A stretch of DNA of 53,850 bases from Planctomyces sp. (lineage in GTDB: Bacteria > Planctomycetota > Planctomycetia > Planctomycetales > Planctomycetaceae): the NCBI GenBank assembly GCA_005798445.1, contig SYJG01000501.1, positions 1 to 53,850 of the forward strand. Reading direction: 5' to 3'. The position numbers and the translations under genes were made by a program. Below, piece after piece: positions 1-9,449 of this stretch (the first letter of the stretch is position 1; the number at the start of each line of letters is the position of its first letter). The notes under the pieces were generated by a model. That model was not told the origin of the DNA. It did not search any database and worked only from the letters and a program-made list of their open reading frames with translations.

Positions 1-281
1 AGCCGTTGCAATCACAGCCTCTGTCAGTTCTGCATTCATCGTCTCGTCCCTGAGACCTGGATGTTTCTCCCAAACCCTTTCGCGGTCTATAACTCAGCAA
101 GCCAAACTGCCGGTAGATCAATTTCAACTGGCTGCCTTATTGGCGAGCCGCGAGATGTCCTGCGAGTGGATTCACTCGCGAAAGAATCGGCGATTCTCGC
201 TGCGCGAAAGCTGTTGCGGTGGATCCCTCATTCCAAATCAATTTGGAGAAGCCAGGCGGGGCCAAATACTTCAATGGAGAA
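1..281. other. Left edge, no secure gene
   Basis: No convincing complete gene is visible here. On the minus strand an ATG at 37-39 opens a frame reading MNAELTEAVIATA that runs off the left edge. A purine-rich stretch (AGGGACGAG) lies just upstream of it, so a neighbouring gene may begin here. Thirteen codons are too few to name it. The rest of the region is the 3' flank of the response regulator gene; I see no strong hairpin. Confidence 0.3.
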
Positions 282-1700
282 CTAACCTGCGCGTGCGGCC
301 GTTTCAGCCTGATATTGATTCAGTTTGTTGTACAGTGTCTTAAGTGCGATCCCCAGCTCGGAGGCAGCCTTCGGTTTGTCTCCATCGTGTCGCACGAGCG
401 CAGAGAGAATCAATTCTTTTTCCATGGCTTGAATCGTTTTGGGATTCGCTGTCGCAATCGCGATTCCGAAATCCAATTCAAGTTCGTCACGTTCAATTCC
501 CAGAGAGCGTCGTCGGCTGAGGCTTCCGGGAAGATCATCAGGCGAAAGGACTTGGCCATCGGAAAGGATGACGGCATGTTCCAAGGCATTGGCGAGTTCG
601 CGGATGTTGCCCGGCCATTCGTGATTCGACAGGACGTCCAAAACGTCACGCGACAGAAATCCCTCTGGAACACGGCGTCCCTTGAGATGTCGAGCCAACA
701 GTGCTTGAGCGAGTGCTGGGATGTCTTCCTTTCGGTCACGTAATGCCGGCAGTGGAACCTCAAACGTGTTGATGCGAAAGTAGAGGTCTTCGCGGAATGT
801 CCCCGCGACGATCATGTCCGTCAGTGGTCGATTCGTCGCGCAAACAATTCGAACATCGACATGAAACGCTTCGTTCTCTCCCACTCGGCGGACTTCGCCG
901 GACTCCAGAAACCGAAGTAGCTTGACCTGCATCGCCTTGTCCAACTCGCCGAGTTCGTCGAGAAACAAAGTGCCGCCATCGGCGACTTCGAGCAGTCCTT
1001 TGCGAGCGGCGTCGGCTCCGGTGAATGCTCCTTTGCGATGTCCGAAGAACTCACTTTCGACGAGCTGCTCCGGCAAGGCTCCGCAGTTGACCGCGACGAA
1101 CGGCATCGAGGATCTTGGGCTGAGATCGTGAATTCGCCGAGCAACCAATTCCTTGCCGGTTCCGGTTTCTCCCAGAATCAGCACGCTGGAATCGGTCGGA
1201 GCGATCTTGTCGGTGAGTCGTTTGACACGTTGCATCGCGAGGGAATCGCCGACCAATTCCGAACTGCCTTGCACGGCTCGAAGCGTCTTTTCCAGGGCGA
1301 TGGTCTTGTTCATCAAATTGCGGTGGTCGGCGACGCGCCGCAACATGCCGTCGAGGTCGAACAGGCTGCAAGGCTTCGGCAGGAAATCGAAGACTTGCAT
1401 TCGCAGGCCCTGGATCGCGGCGTCCATGCTACCGTGGGCAGTGTGGATGATCGCCAACGTGTCTGGAGCGAGTTCTTTCATCCGAGCCACGACGTCCCAA
1501 CCAGTCAGTCCGGGCATTTGCAGATCGATGATTGCGCAATCGAACGATTTCTCGGACAATGCTTTCAGCGCCGAGGTTCCGTCTTCGCAAACGGTGACAT
1601 CGTGCCCGCGAGCCGGCAGTTCGACCGCCATGATTTGGCGGATGAGCGGTTCGTCGTCCATGAACAACACACGCAATTTGCAGCACGAGGCAGCGCTCAA
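282..1700 (-). CDS. Sigma-54-dependent response regulator, NtrC family
   Basis: Transcription activator of the NtrC class: a phosphorylated receiver controls an AAA+ ATPase that remodels sigma-54 RNA polymerase. The receiver begins at RVLFMDDEP and has the phospho-acceptor aspartate in IIDLQMPG. The AAA+ domain shows Walker A GETGTGKE, the sigma-54 contact loop GAFTGA, Walker B GTLFLDEL and the arginine-finger region. A Fis-type helix-turn-helix closes the protein (ASELGIALKTLYNKL). The frame stays open to a GTG at 1817, but those first 39 codons look non-coding. The TTG at 1700 has GGGAG eight bases upstream and gives about 472 residues, normal for the family, so I prefer it. The gene follows the histidine kinase on the same strand and the two should form one operon. 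The target promoter is unknown. Confidence 0.9.
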   Translation of the reverse strand: MSAASCCKLRVLFMDDEPLIRQIMAVELPARGHDVTVCEDGTSALKALSEKSFDCAIIDLQMPGLTGWDVVARMKELAPDTLAIIHTAHGSMDAAIQGLRMQVFDFLPKPCSLFDLDGMLRRVADHRNLMNKTIALEKTLRAVQGSSELVGDSLAMQRVKRLTDKIAPTDSSVLILGETGTGKELVARRIHDLSPRSSMPFVAVNCGALPEQLVESEFFGHRKGAFTGADAARKGLLEVADGGTLFLDELGELDKAMQVKLLRFLESGEVRRVGENEAFHVDVRIVCATNRPLTDMIVAGTFREDLYFRINTFEVPLPALRDRKEDIPALAQALLARHLKGRRVPEGFLSRDVLDVLSNHEWPGNIRELANALEHAVILSDGQVLSPDDLPGSLSRRRSLGIERDELELDFGIAIATANPKTIQAMEKELILSALVRHDGDKPKAASELGIALKTLYNKLNQYQAETAARAG

Positions 1701-1850
1701 GGCTCGACTCCCGACTCCATTCGGTGAGGCTGTCCCGCAAAGTGTTACGGGATAGCGTGGCTTCAGTCCGTTTTGACGTTCCGTGTCACGGAAGGGCGGG
1801 GTTGATAGCAGATTCACACAAGCCAGGCAACGGGGGTTGACGAGGTGAAC

Positions 1851-3488
1851 TCAGGCCACTTTTTGCCGAGAATTCGCGACTCGCGGGAGGCTCAGCCGAA
1901 ATGTGCTACCGAAGCCGATGCCGCGACTGGTGGCAGCGAGGCGGCCGCCGTGCTCGGTGACAATGCGATGGCAAATCGGCAAGCCCAACCCTGTTCCTTG
2001 GCCAGAGGGCTTCGTCGTGAAGAACGGGTCGAAAATCTTGCGAATGACATCCGCTGACATGCCACAGCCAGAGTCTTGAAACTCGAGTTCGATCTGGTCC
2101 GTGAATTCCGTCAAGCGAATCTCGAGCCGACCTGCGGCGACGGTTGTTTGCTCCGACGATTGCGAAACTTCGGACTGCTTCACTCCCGGCCCGGACAACC
2201 GCGGACGGCGGTCGATGTGCCGAGACCCATCTTCGATTGCGTCCAGAGCGTTCGCGACGAGATTCAGCACGACCTGTTTCATTTCATTGCCGTTGATTTC
2301 CAGTATGCAGGGTTCGGCACGGTCGAACACGATTTCGCACTGGCGGTATTTGCTCATGGCACGGACGAGGTGAATCACTTCGCGAATGACTTGCGTGAGG
2401 TCGTGATTCGCCCGCAGTCCGTCGCCGCCGCGGGCAAAATCCAATAGCTTGGCCGTGATTTGCTGACAGCGCGACGATTCGGACTGGATCATTTTCAAGT
2501 AGTTTTCGACAAACGCAGCGTTCTGCGGCGAGACGTTTTCGAGCAGCGTCGCGATGCGACTCAACAACGACTCGCTCGTCCAGCGGATCGCGGTCAGCGG
2601 GTTATTGAGTTCGTGAGCGATTCCTGCGGAAAGAAATCCCAATCCGGCGAGCCGCTCCTGCCGAGTCAACTGCTCGGCCAGTTCGCGAGCGTCGCGCTGC
2701 AGCTTGTCGCGAGTCTCGACGAAGCGGTCGGTCATGCAATTGAACGAATCCGCCAGCTCGGCGAACTCATCGCGCGTGTCGAGCCGCACGCGGTAATCGA
2801 ACTTGCCCTGAGCAACTCGATGCGTTCCTTCGAGCAGTTTTTTCCAAGGCCGTGAAATCCAGCGCCGTCCGGCGAAGAGACCAAAGACCAGCAGCAGGAC
2901 CACCAGCCCCGTTGACACCGAGACCCACCACAAGCTGGAGCGATACGTCTGCCGCGAAGACTTGAGCAACTGAGGCAGGCTGTTGCCGAAATCCGGAATC
3001 CCTGCAGCGATCCCCTGCAGTTGATTGACTTGATTTCGCAACGATTTCTGGACGTTAGCGGTTCGTTGAGGGTCGAGCAGCAGCCTCTGTTCGACCCACA
3101 GGTCCTTCAAGCGATTGGCAATATCCAGGAGTTGCTCCTGAGCGAGATCGCGCGTCGCAGAAAACGCGGGTTGCACCGGCAATCTCGCCAGTTTGTCGAG
3201 CGCATCGTCGTTGCGATCTTTCGCTTCGGCCAACCGTTCTTGGAAGAGCCATTGTCGCCTCGCGCAGCCGTGCGTGTCGTCGGCCAACCGAGCATGGAGA
3301 GGCTCGAGCATCGCGGCGAACGCTTCGATCAATTCGCTGCGTCTCGGCACGCGATTGAGGTTGCGATCCAAATCGTTCACGACGTCGCGATACGAGAGAA
3401 TCGCCCACAGACTGCTGATGGTCAGCGTGCCGACCATTGCCAGCACCAGACCCACACCGATCAGCATTTTGCCTTTGAGCGTCAACAT
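1851..3488 (-). CDS. Membrane sensor histidine kinase
   Basis: Sensor kinase of a two-component system, 545 residues. It has an N-terminal membrane helix (about residues 8-31), a helical extracytoplasmic segment of roughly 150 residues, a second helix (about 187-207), a HAMP linker (about 208-262), a HisKA domain with the phosphorylated histidine at about 292 in AHELNNPLTA, and a HATPase domain (N box NLVANALDA, G boxes DSGCGM and GTGLGLPI). No PAS domain is evident, so sensing is probably by the periplasmic helical region. The response regulator follows on the same strand within about 150 bases and is the likely partner. An internal ATG at 3467 has AAAGG in front of it and is an alternative start. 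Signal and regulon cannot be read from sequence. Confidence 0.92.
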   Translation of the reverse strand: MLTLKGKMLIGVGLVLAMVGTLTISSLWAILSYRDVVNDLDRNLNRVPRRSELIEAFAAMLEPLHARLADDTHGCARRQWLFQERLAEAKDRNDDALDKLARLPVQPAFSATRDLAQEQLLDIANRLKDLWVEQRLLLDPQRTANVQKSLRNQVNQLQGIAAGIPDFGNSLPQLLKSSRQTYRSSLWWVSVSTGLVVLLLVFGLFAGRRWISRPWKKLLEGTHRVAQGKFDYRVRLDTRDEFAELADSFNCMTDRFVETRDKLQRDARELAEQLTRQERLAGLGFLSAGIAHELNNPLTAIRWTSESLLSRIATLLENVSPQNAAFVENYLKMIQSESSRCQQITAKLLDFARGGDGLRANHDLTQVIREVIHLVRAMSKYRQCEIVFDRAEPCILEINGNEMKQVVLNLVANALDAIEDGSRHIDRRPRLSGPGVKQSEVSQSSEQTTVAAGRLEIRLTEFTDQIELEFQDSGCGMSADVIRKIFDPFFTTKPSGQGTGLGLPICHRIVTEHGGRLAATSRGIGFGSTFRLSLPRVANSRQKVA

Positions 3489-3831
3489 CGCGGTCGTCGA
3501 TCCCTGACGAACTGGCTTCTGTCACGGGTGGGAGTTGTAGCGGAAGGCCGATTGCCGTTCGACAGCAATTCATCGAATTGACGTCCGTTGTCAGGCCGAT
3601 CGCAACGACTCGTTGACTTCTGGCAACGTCAACCAGGCCGGTTGGAATTGTCCTGCGTCGTGACCCACAGTGTCTCCGTCAAGATTGGGGATTGTTGCGG
3701 AAGTTTCAGGTTGACCAGGCGAAACCGTGTCCTAGGTTTGCACAGCAAAAAAACCTGTCTGTCTTTATTCGAGACAGTCGGTACTCGGGCAATCGGTCAT
3801 TCGAGCCGCAAGACACAAGGAGCAAGACTCC
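3489..3831. other. Divergent intergenic region, kinase / TadG-like gene
   Basis: This is the divergent space between the histidine kinase and the VWA gene, so promoters for both should lie here. I looked for a -24/-12 sigma-54 signature matching the adjacent NtrC-type regulator. The closest match, near 3650, has wrong spacing, so I do not call it. A short CTGTCT/AGACAG dyad sits near 3755-3777. No small ORF is supported. Confidence 0.4.
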
Positions 3832-5574
3832 ATGAAATTGTTTTCCTCACTGCGAGAGCGGACGAGTGACCGTCGCGGGACGATTCTGGTGCTCACGGCC
3901 GTGTTGATGGTCGTGTTGCTAGGCTTCGTGGCAATGACCGTGGATGTGGGATTCATCGAATTGACGCGGACGCAACTGCAGTCCGCGGCCGACGCCAGCG
4001 CGCTGTCGGGAGCGATGGAACTCAGCGGTATCGAAGATCCGGCGTTGGTGCGGACGAATGCGCGCAACGCCGTCATTCAGACTGCGGCCATGCACCGCGC
4101 CGGCGATCATGCCTCGGTCATCATCGATCCGGTTTCGGACATCACGTTTGGCAAATTGGTTTGGAATGGCGCTTCGCAGAACTACAAAATTCAATGGGGT
4201 GAGGACGCAACGCCGTACAACGTCATCAAAGTGCGAGCCATGCGCACCACCGTGGCGGGAAGCGACAACCGGTTGCCGTTGTTTTTCGCGCCCGCGATCG
4301 GTTCAAAGAATGCCGACGTCGGGGCCGAAGCGATCGCCACTTTTCAGCCGCGCGACATCATGGTCGTGCTCGATTTTTCTGGATCGATGAACGACGACAG
4401 TTGCTTCGGAGCCATCAGCAAGCTGGGCCGCAGCTACATCGAGTCCAACATGCAATCCATGTGGACACAACTGGGTTCGCCGGTCTACGGCAAGCTCACC
4501 GTCACTCCGAAATACGCCACGCTGGCGGGCCGAGCCGCGTCGGGCACCATTCCGCACATCGACGTGACCTTCAAAAGGTCGTCGGTTGAAGTCGTATCGA
4601 CGCTGAATCTTACGTCGGCACGTCTGAAGTTCTCGAACGGAGCGACTCAGACATTTTCCGGACTGACCGGAAAGCTCAAAATCCTCCAAGGGTCCGGCAG
4701 CAACGCGGGAAAGGACATCACGAGTTGCTGGGTGACGTCTGGTTCGAATGCCAGTCTGTCGTCCGGCAACCTTGGCGAACAATTCGACTTCACACTGGCC
4801 AACATCAAATCGGCGTTGGGGCTAACCAAACCATATCCGTATCCCGGCGGCAGTTGGGACGAGTACATTCAGGAAGTGCAGAAGTCGAGCAACAACATCA
4901 AGGCCGCCGGCTATCGTGACATGTTTGGCTACATGACGTGGATGGAATACTTGCAAACGCGGCGCTACGGCGCGTCGGATACTCCTGATCTGTGGAAGAC
5001 CAGCGAGCAGCCAGTGGGTTCGATGAAAGACGCGGTCGGATTATTCACCGATTATCTCGTCGAGATGGAGGCTGAAGATCAAGTGGGCCTGTCGATCTAC
5101 ACGCACACCAACGCCACCGGAGCCATCCTGGAGCATGGCTTGAGCAGAAACCTCAGTCAGATCAAATCGACGACGCAGCAACGGCAAGCGGGGCACTACA
5201 AATCGGGGACGAATATCTCGGCCGGTATGAAAGTCGGACGCGATGAACTGATCCAGAAGGCCCGTCCGCGCGCCTCCCGCTTGATGGTGCTCATGACGGA
5301 TGGCGAGGCCAACGAGCCAGGTAGCGCGGCGACCGCAAAGGCCGCGGTGCTCACTGAGGCGAACGCAGCCGCGGCCGCGAAGATCAAGATTCTCACGATC
5401 AGCCTGGGAGCCGGAGCGGACATGTCGCTGATGCAGCAAGTCGCAGACATCACTGGCGGTGAGCACTTCAACGTGCCCGGCGGTTCCAGCATCTCGGCTG
5501 TTCAAGATCAGTTGGAACTGGTGTTCCGCAAGATCGCCAATAGCCGCACGCTGAAACTCATTTCGGACCAATGA
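3832..5574 (+). CDS. TadG-like protein with von Willebrand factor A domain
   Basis: Membrane-anchored protein of 580 residues. The N terminus matches the TadE/TadG-like Flp-pilus assembly module: short basic start, one hydrophobic helix (about residues 17-40), then the typical QLQSAADASALSGA stretch. A VWA domain follows, with its MIDAS start at about residue 181 (DFSGSMND) and a second core strand LMVLMTDGEAN. Between them is an insert of about 150 residues including a serine/threonine-rich stretch. VWA proteins of this type usually sit outside the membrane and bind protein partners through a metal ion. AAGGAG nine bases before the ATG fixes the start. No other tad/flp pilus gene is nearby, so a role in piliation is inference only; an adhesion or envelope role is equally possible. 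Confidence 0.85.
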   Translation: MKLFSSLRERTSDRRGTILVLTAVLMVVLLGFVAMTVDVGFIELTRTQLQSAADASALSGAMELSGIEDPALVRTNARNAVIQTAAMHRAGDHASVIIDPVSDITFGKLVWNGASQNYKIQWGEDATPYNVIKVRAMRTTVAGSDNRLPLFFAPAIGSKNADVGAEAIATFQPRDIMVVLDFSGSMNDDSCFGAISKLGRSYIESNMQSMWTQLGSPVYGKLTVTPKYATLAGRAASGTIPHIDVTFKRSSVEVVSTLNLTSARLKFSNGATQTFSGLTGKLKILQGSGSNAGKDITSCWVTSGSNASLSSGNLGEQFDFTLANIKSALGLTKPYPYPGGSWDEYIQEVQKSSNNIKAAGYRDMFGYMTWMEYLQTRRYGASDTPDLWKTSEQPVGSMKDAVGLFTDYLVEMEAEDQVGLSIYTHTNATGAILEHGLSRNLSQIKSTTQQRQAGHYKSGTNISAGMKVGRDELIQKARPRASRLMVLMTDGEANEPGSAATAKAAVLTEANAAAAAKIKILTISLGAGADMSLMQQVADITGGEHFNVPGGSSISAVQDQLELVFRKIANSRTLKLISDQ

Positions 5575-5632
5575 CCTGGCATCGCGAATCGTACTGCTGT
5601 GAGCTTCGCGGGAGATTCTGATTTTGCGGGCG

Positions 5633-6844
5633 TCATTTGCCCTGGCGACTGATCCATTTTTTCCAATCGCCGTCAAGCGTCTCGAGTTCGCCGAAGGCTT
5701 TTTGGAATTCGCCCAGGCGATCGTCGGGCGAATCTGCGATCAATCTGGGTTTGCGTTGAATCAGCTTCAAATACGCCACGGCTTGTTCGCGGTGCGACTT
5801 GAGCAGGAAAAAGGTCAACGCCCAAGACTCAGAGTAGGCTGCTCGCGATTGCTCAGCCTTCTGGAAGCCGGCGTCTGAGCGGATCAGTTCGGCCAGCGGC
5901 AGGAACGCGCGCGGCATGCGGCTGATCTCGCGAAAGTCTTTCAGCCGTGGAGCGTTCACGCGCCCGATCGTTTTCCACCCGGAGCGACTGTCGAGGTCCG
6001 GCACTTCGAAGAACATCGCCATCCCTTCGGTTAGCCACAGGGGATTGTCGGCGTAGCGCGTGTGCAAGCCGCTATTGAAGGCGAGCTGATGCGTCGCCTC
6101 GTGAATCATCGTGGCGACGTTGAACGATGATGCTTCGAGCTTTCGCCGAATGTCTCCGGCCGTCTTGGCTGGCGTCGAATTCGGGCTGGCGGTCAGATCA
6201 AACAGGATGATCCGATTGGTTGGCTCGGAGAAATATCCAGGAGCCTGCGCCGCATCGGGACGGTCGTGCTTCGTCGCGAACTCGGCAAACTCGGCGCGAT
6301 CCTTGAGCACGACAGCCGGCAACGGAAACTCCGGCTCGTGCAGCTCAAGCCCCGCCTCTTTCCAGTACGCATGAAAGGCGTCGTGCAGCCGCTCGAAGAG
6401 CGAACCGCACCACTCAGCGTACACGCGACCGGCGGTCGAGCAGACAACGAAGTGCTTCGTGACAACGACCTGCGTCGGAGTCTTGATGCCGAACTCGGCC
6501 ACCTCGCGCGCAAGCTGTTCGCCGAGCTGTTCTGCGCTCAACGGCTGGAACGGGTCTTCGGTTGCCTCACGTTTCTGAAGCTGCTTGGGGGTCACGTTCC
6601 ACAACCGCCCGTCGCGACCTTCAAGCAACAGCCCGCCATCTTGTGCTTCTAGCAACACACGCGATTCGATCATGCGTGTGACGGACTTCGCGTCGGTGAA
6701 CGTGACGCGGTTCAGTCGGGACTTAGGAGGATCGTCGGCATCGACGTTGTTTGCGATCAGCGCGGCGGTGGCCATCATGCCGACGATCAATGTCCGGAGA
6801 CACAGGCATCTCCGACGGATGTCTCCTGAATTGTGCTGTGACAT
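5633..6844 (-). CDS. Secreted DUF1570 protein, putative metallopeptidase
   Basis: About 403 residues with an N-terminal signal-peptide-like helix (LRTLIVGMMATAALIA) after a basic start. The DUF1570 region contains MIHEATHQLAF, an HExxH zinc-peptidase motif, followed by WLTEGMAMFFE, which supplies the downstream glutamate typical of gluzincin-like folds. The long frame begins at 6946, but the ATG at 6844 has GAGG nine bases upstream and directly precedes the signal peptide, so I use it. The protein would act in the periplasm or outside the cell. Its substrate is unknown; the family is common in planctomycetes. It is divergent from the DUF255 gene, with a perfect inverted repeat between the two starts. 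Confidence 0.82.
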   Translation of the reverse strand: MSQHNSGDIRRRCLCLRTLIVGMMATAALIANNVDADDPPKSRLNRVTFTDAKSVTRMIESRVLLEAQDGGLLLEGRDGRLWNVTPKQLQKREATEDPFQPLSAEQLGEQLAREVAEFGIKTPTQVVVTKHFVVCSTAGRVYAEWCGSLFERLHDAFHAYWKEAGLELHEPEFPLPAVVLKDRAEFAEFATKHDRPDAAQAPGYFSEPTNRIILFDLTASPNSTPAKTAGDIRRKLEASSFNVATMIHEATHQLAFNSGLHTRYADNPLWLTEGMAMFFEVPDLDSRSGWKTIGRVNAPRLKDFREISRMPRAFLPLAELIRSDAGFQKAEQSRAAYSESWALTFFLLKSHREQAVAYLKLIQRKPRLIADSPDDRLGEFQKAFGELETLDGDWKKWISRQGK

Positions 6845-6931
6845 GCTGGGGCCTCTATGGGTCGCGGCACTCTCGCGGAGGGTCAACGGCACCGCAAGAC
6901 AACTCTCTGTCGAGTTTCCGTCTGGCAATTT

Positions 6932-6991
6932 CAGCACGACGCGCAAGCGAGTGGCTCTTCACCAACAACCACTCGCTTGCGCGTCGTGCTG
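6932..6991. repeat. Inverted repeat, 23-bp perfect arms
   Basis: Arms 6932-6954 and 6969-6991 are exact reverse complements (core GACGCGCAAGCGAGTGG), with a 14-nt loop. It lies between two divergent starts, so it is unlikely to be a transcription terminator and has no T-run. It belongs to the palindrome set found across this window. Confidence 0.9.
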
Positions 6992-7037
6992 GTGCCGACT
7001 ACGATCCGAACGACTACCTCAAACCTGAAAGCCATTC

Positions 7038-9152
7038 ATGAGTCCCTCTCCGTCCGATGCCCCAAAACGATCGCAGCCGAACGCACTAGGTTCGGAAACC
7101 AGTCCCTATTTGTTGCAGCACGCCTTCAACCCGGTCGATTGGTTTCCGTGGGGCGACGAGGCGTTGTCACGGGCCAAGCAGCTCAACAAGCCGATCTTCC
7201 TGTCGATCGGCTACAGCGCGTGTCATTGGTGCCACGTGATGGAGCACGAGAGCTTCGAGAACTCCGACATCGCGGCACTGATGAACGAGCTCTTCGTCTG
7301 CATCAAGGTCGATCGCGAAGAGCGGCCGGATCTCGATCAGATTTACATGACGGCAGTGCAGATGATGACGGGTCGCGGCGGCTGGCCAATGTCTGTGTTC
7401 CTGATCCCCGACCTGCGGCCGTTCTTCGGCGGAACGTACTGGCCACCGACTTCGCGAATGGGTATGCCGGGATTTCGAAACATCCTGAACGGCGTGGCCG
7501 ACGCTTGGAAGAACCGTCGCGATGATGTGATTCGCAGTGCGGAGGAACTGACTGGCGAAGTTGTGCGCGCCGCGAGTGAGTCGTTGCCGCGTTCCGGCCT
7601 GAGCCTCGCCACACTGCGCGGTGCGATGGGGCAATTCCTGCAACGAGTCGATTGGCAGCAGGGGGGCTTCGGCGGTGCTCCGAAGTTTCCGCATCCGATG
7701 GACCTCCGCGTGCTGCTGCGCTGCTGGCGGCGGTTTGGCGAGCAAGAAGCTCTCGATGCCGTGCGGCTGACGCTCGACAAGATGGCGAACGGCGGGATCT
7801 ACGATCAGCTCGGCGGTGGCTTTCATCGGTACTCGACCGACGCGAAATGGCTCGCGCCGCACTTCGAGAAGATGCTCTACGATAACGCGCTGCTCGTCCC
7901 GGTCTATTTGGAAGCGTTCCAAGCGACCGGCAACGGCGACGACGCGCGCGTTGTTCGCGAGACGCTCGACTACGTCCTCCGCGAGATGACTCAGCCACAG
8001 GGAGGCTTCTACTCGACCCAAGACGCCGACAGCGAAGGGGAGGAAGGCAAGTTCTTCGTCTGGAGCGAAGCCGAAGTACTGTCGCTGCTCAGCCCGGAGG
8101 ACGGTCGGCTATTCTGCGATGCCTACGACGTGACGCCGCGAGGCAATTGGGAGGGGCACAACATTCTCAATCGCCCAAACGTGGGGCACGTTTCCAACGT
8201 GCTCGCCCCGGCCGGGCACGTTGAAAACGTGCCCCACGACCTCCTCGCTCGTTGCCGAGCGAAGTTGTTCGATGCACGATCGCGGCGGATCACTCCCGCC
8301 CGAGACGACAAAGTGCTCGTCAGTTGGAACGGCCTGATGATCGCGGCGATGTCGCAGGCGGCGGCGATTCTCGGCGAGCCGCGTTACGCCAAGGCTGCCA
8401 GCGCGGCGGCGGACTTCATTTTGGCCAACATGCGCGATGCCGACGGGCGGTTGCTGCACTCGTTCAAGGATGGGCAAGCTCGGTTCAACGCCTACCTCGA
8501 CGACTACGCATGTCTGATCGACGGCCTGGTCGATCTGTATCAAGCCACGTTCGAGCCACGATGGCTAGGGATCGCACTCGATCTCGCTGAGCAGATGCTC
8601 TCGCGATTTGACGACCCGCGCGGCGGATTCTTTTACACGTCGATCGACCACGAACGACTGGTCGCGCGCGTGAAGGACACGCAGGACAACGCGACTCCGT
8701 CGGGCAACGGTATGGCGGCGTACGCACTCGCACGGCTGGGCACGCTGACCGGGCGAACGCAGTTGCTCGGTCGGGGTTATGCAACGCTGGAGGCGATGTC
8801 CGGACAGCTCGACAAGTTCGCGATGGCCAGCGGGCAGTCACTGCTCGCGCTCGATTTTATTCTGGGACCGACTCAAGAGGTTGTCTTCGTTGAGCCTTCC
8901 ATTCCGACGTGTGAGATTCGGGAAGCTCTTCACGAGCATTGGCAGCATTTCTGGCCCAATCACGTTGTTGCGTTGAGGAAATCTCAGGACTCTGATGACA
9001 ACTTGCCGATCTCCGTCGGTGATTTGCTCGTCGGAAAGTCTCCTCGACAAGGTCAACTGACCGTGTTCGTTTGCGAGCGGGGAAGCTGCCAGCATCCATT
9101 GGTAGGCTTGCCCGCATGGAAAGAATGGATCGCTCAAAGGAATCCGCTCTGA
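7038..9152 (+). CDS. DUF255 thioredoxin-fold protein (YyaL/SPATA20 family)
   Basis: 704 residues. The N-terminal thioredoxin-like domain (about 20-180) carries CHWCHVM with the CxxC pair at residues 62 and 65, then the family signature [14 protein letters not shown] and GGWPMSVFL. The rest is a long (alpha/alpha)6-barrel resembling N-acylglucosamine 2-epimerase or glycoside-hydrolase folds. The family is widespread and its biochemical role is not settled; cytosolic redox or sugar-related functions have been suggested. Length is normal for the family apart from about 20 extra residues (about 382-401, GHVSNV...GHVENVPHD) encoded by a palindromic DNA element at 8181-8237. The frame stays open across it, so the gene is probably functional. 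Confidence 0.9.
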   Translation: MSPSPSDAPKRSQPNALGSETSPYLLQHAFNPVDWFPWGDEALSRAKQLNKPIFLSIGYSACHWCHVMEHESFENSDIAALMNELFVCIKVDREERPDLDQIYMTAVQMMTGRGGWPMSVFLIPDLRPFFGGTYWPPTSRMGMPGFRNILNGVADAWKNRRDDVIRSAEELTGEVVRAASESLPRSGLSLATLRGAMGQFLQRVDWQQGGFGGAPKFPHPMDLRVLLRCWRRFGEQEALDAVRLTLDKMANGGIYDQLGGGFHRYSTDAKWLAPHFEKMLYDNALLVPVYLEAFQATGNGDDARVVRETLDYVLREMTQPQGGFYSTQDADSEGEEGKFFVWSEAEVLSLLSPEDGRLFCDAYDVTPRGNWEGHNILNRPNVGHVSNVLAPAGHVENVPHDLLARCRAKLFDARSRRITPARDDKVLVSWNGLMIAAMSQAAAILGEPRYAKAASAAADFILANMRDADGRLLHSFKDGQARFNAYLDDYACLIDGLVDLYQATFEPRWLGIALDLAEQMLSRFDDPRGGFFYTSIDHERLVARVKDTQDNATPSGNGMAAYALARLGTLTGRTQLLGRGYATLEAMSGQLDKFAMASGQSLLALDFILGPTQEVVFVEPSIPTCEIREALHEHWQHFWPNHVVALRKSQDSDDNLPISVGDLLVGKSPRQGQLTVFVCERGSCQHPLVGLPAWKEWIAQRNPL
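8181..8237 (+). repeat. Palindromic element inside the DUF255 coding frame
   Basis: Arms 8181-8202 and 8216-8237 match in 21 of 22 positions. Each arm is also self-complementary (GCACGTT...AACGTGC), giving a double-hairpin design. It is translated in frame as GHVSNV...GHVENVPHD. The element at 50575-50635 is a homologous copy in the same coding orientation and frame, with CACG/CGTG stem pairs replaced by CAGG/CCTG. Confidence 0.9.
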
Positions 9153-9449
9153 CCTCTCGACGCCTGGAGTGATGGTCTTCCATTCGGAGTGATGTTCTTC
9201 CATTCGGAGGGTCGAGAACTGTGTTCTCAGGTGGCGCAGAATTGGCAACAATCGTAGGGAAAGCAGGGTGATTCATCCGGTTGGGAAAACTGTGTCGTAC
9301 CGAAGACGACCCTCAATACCGAGTCGGCTGGGATGTTTTGGGCGAGCTTGACTTGGAATTCTGTCGATCGCACACTTCTGCCCCCAAAGTAGGGAGAAGT
9401 CCGGCTACGGCAGGCCGCTTTTGAGGTCCACGACGCAACAAGACGCTTC
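9153..9449. other. Intergenic region, no gene seen
   Basis: The region after the DUF255 gene carries the short tandem repeat listed separately and otherwise no supported gene. A minus-strand frame over 9227-9523 lacks any recognisable protein and overlaps the glycosyltransferase start, so it is discounted. Promoter elements for the glycosyltransferase should lie here but I cannot identify them. Confidence 0.5.
9166..9209. repeat. 20-bp tandem repeat, 2.2 copies
   Basis: GGAGTGATGGTCTTCCATTC (9166-9185) is repeated at 9186-9205 with one mismatch (G to T), then GGAG begins a third copy. It starts 13 nt after the DUF255 stop codon. It is not one of the inverted repeats and its function is unknown. 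Confidence 0.85.

Noticed and set aside
3640..3665. Possible sigma-54 promoter near the VWA gene
   Set aside because: TGGAATTGTCCTGC has GG and GC only nine bases apart where ten are expected, and the flanking bases do not fit.
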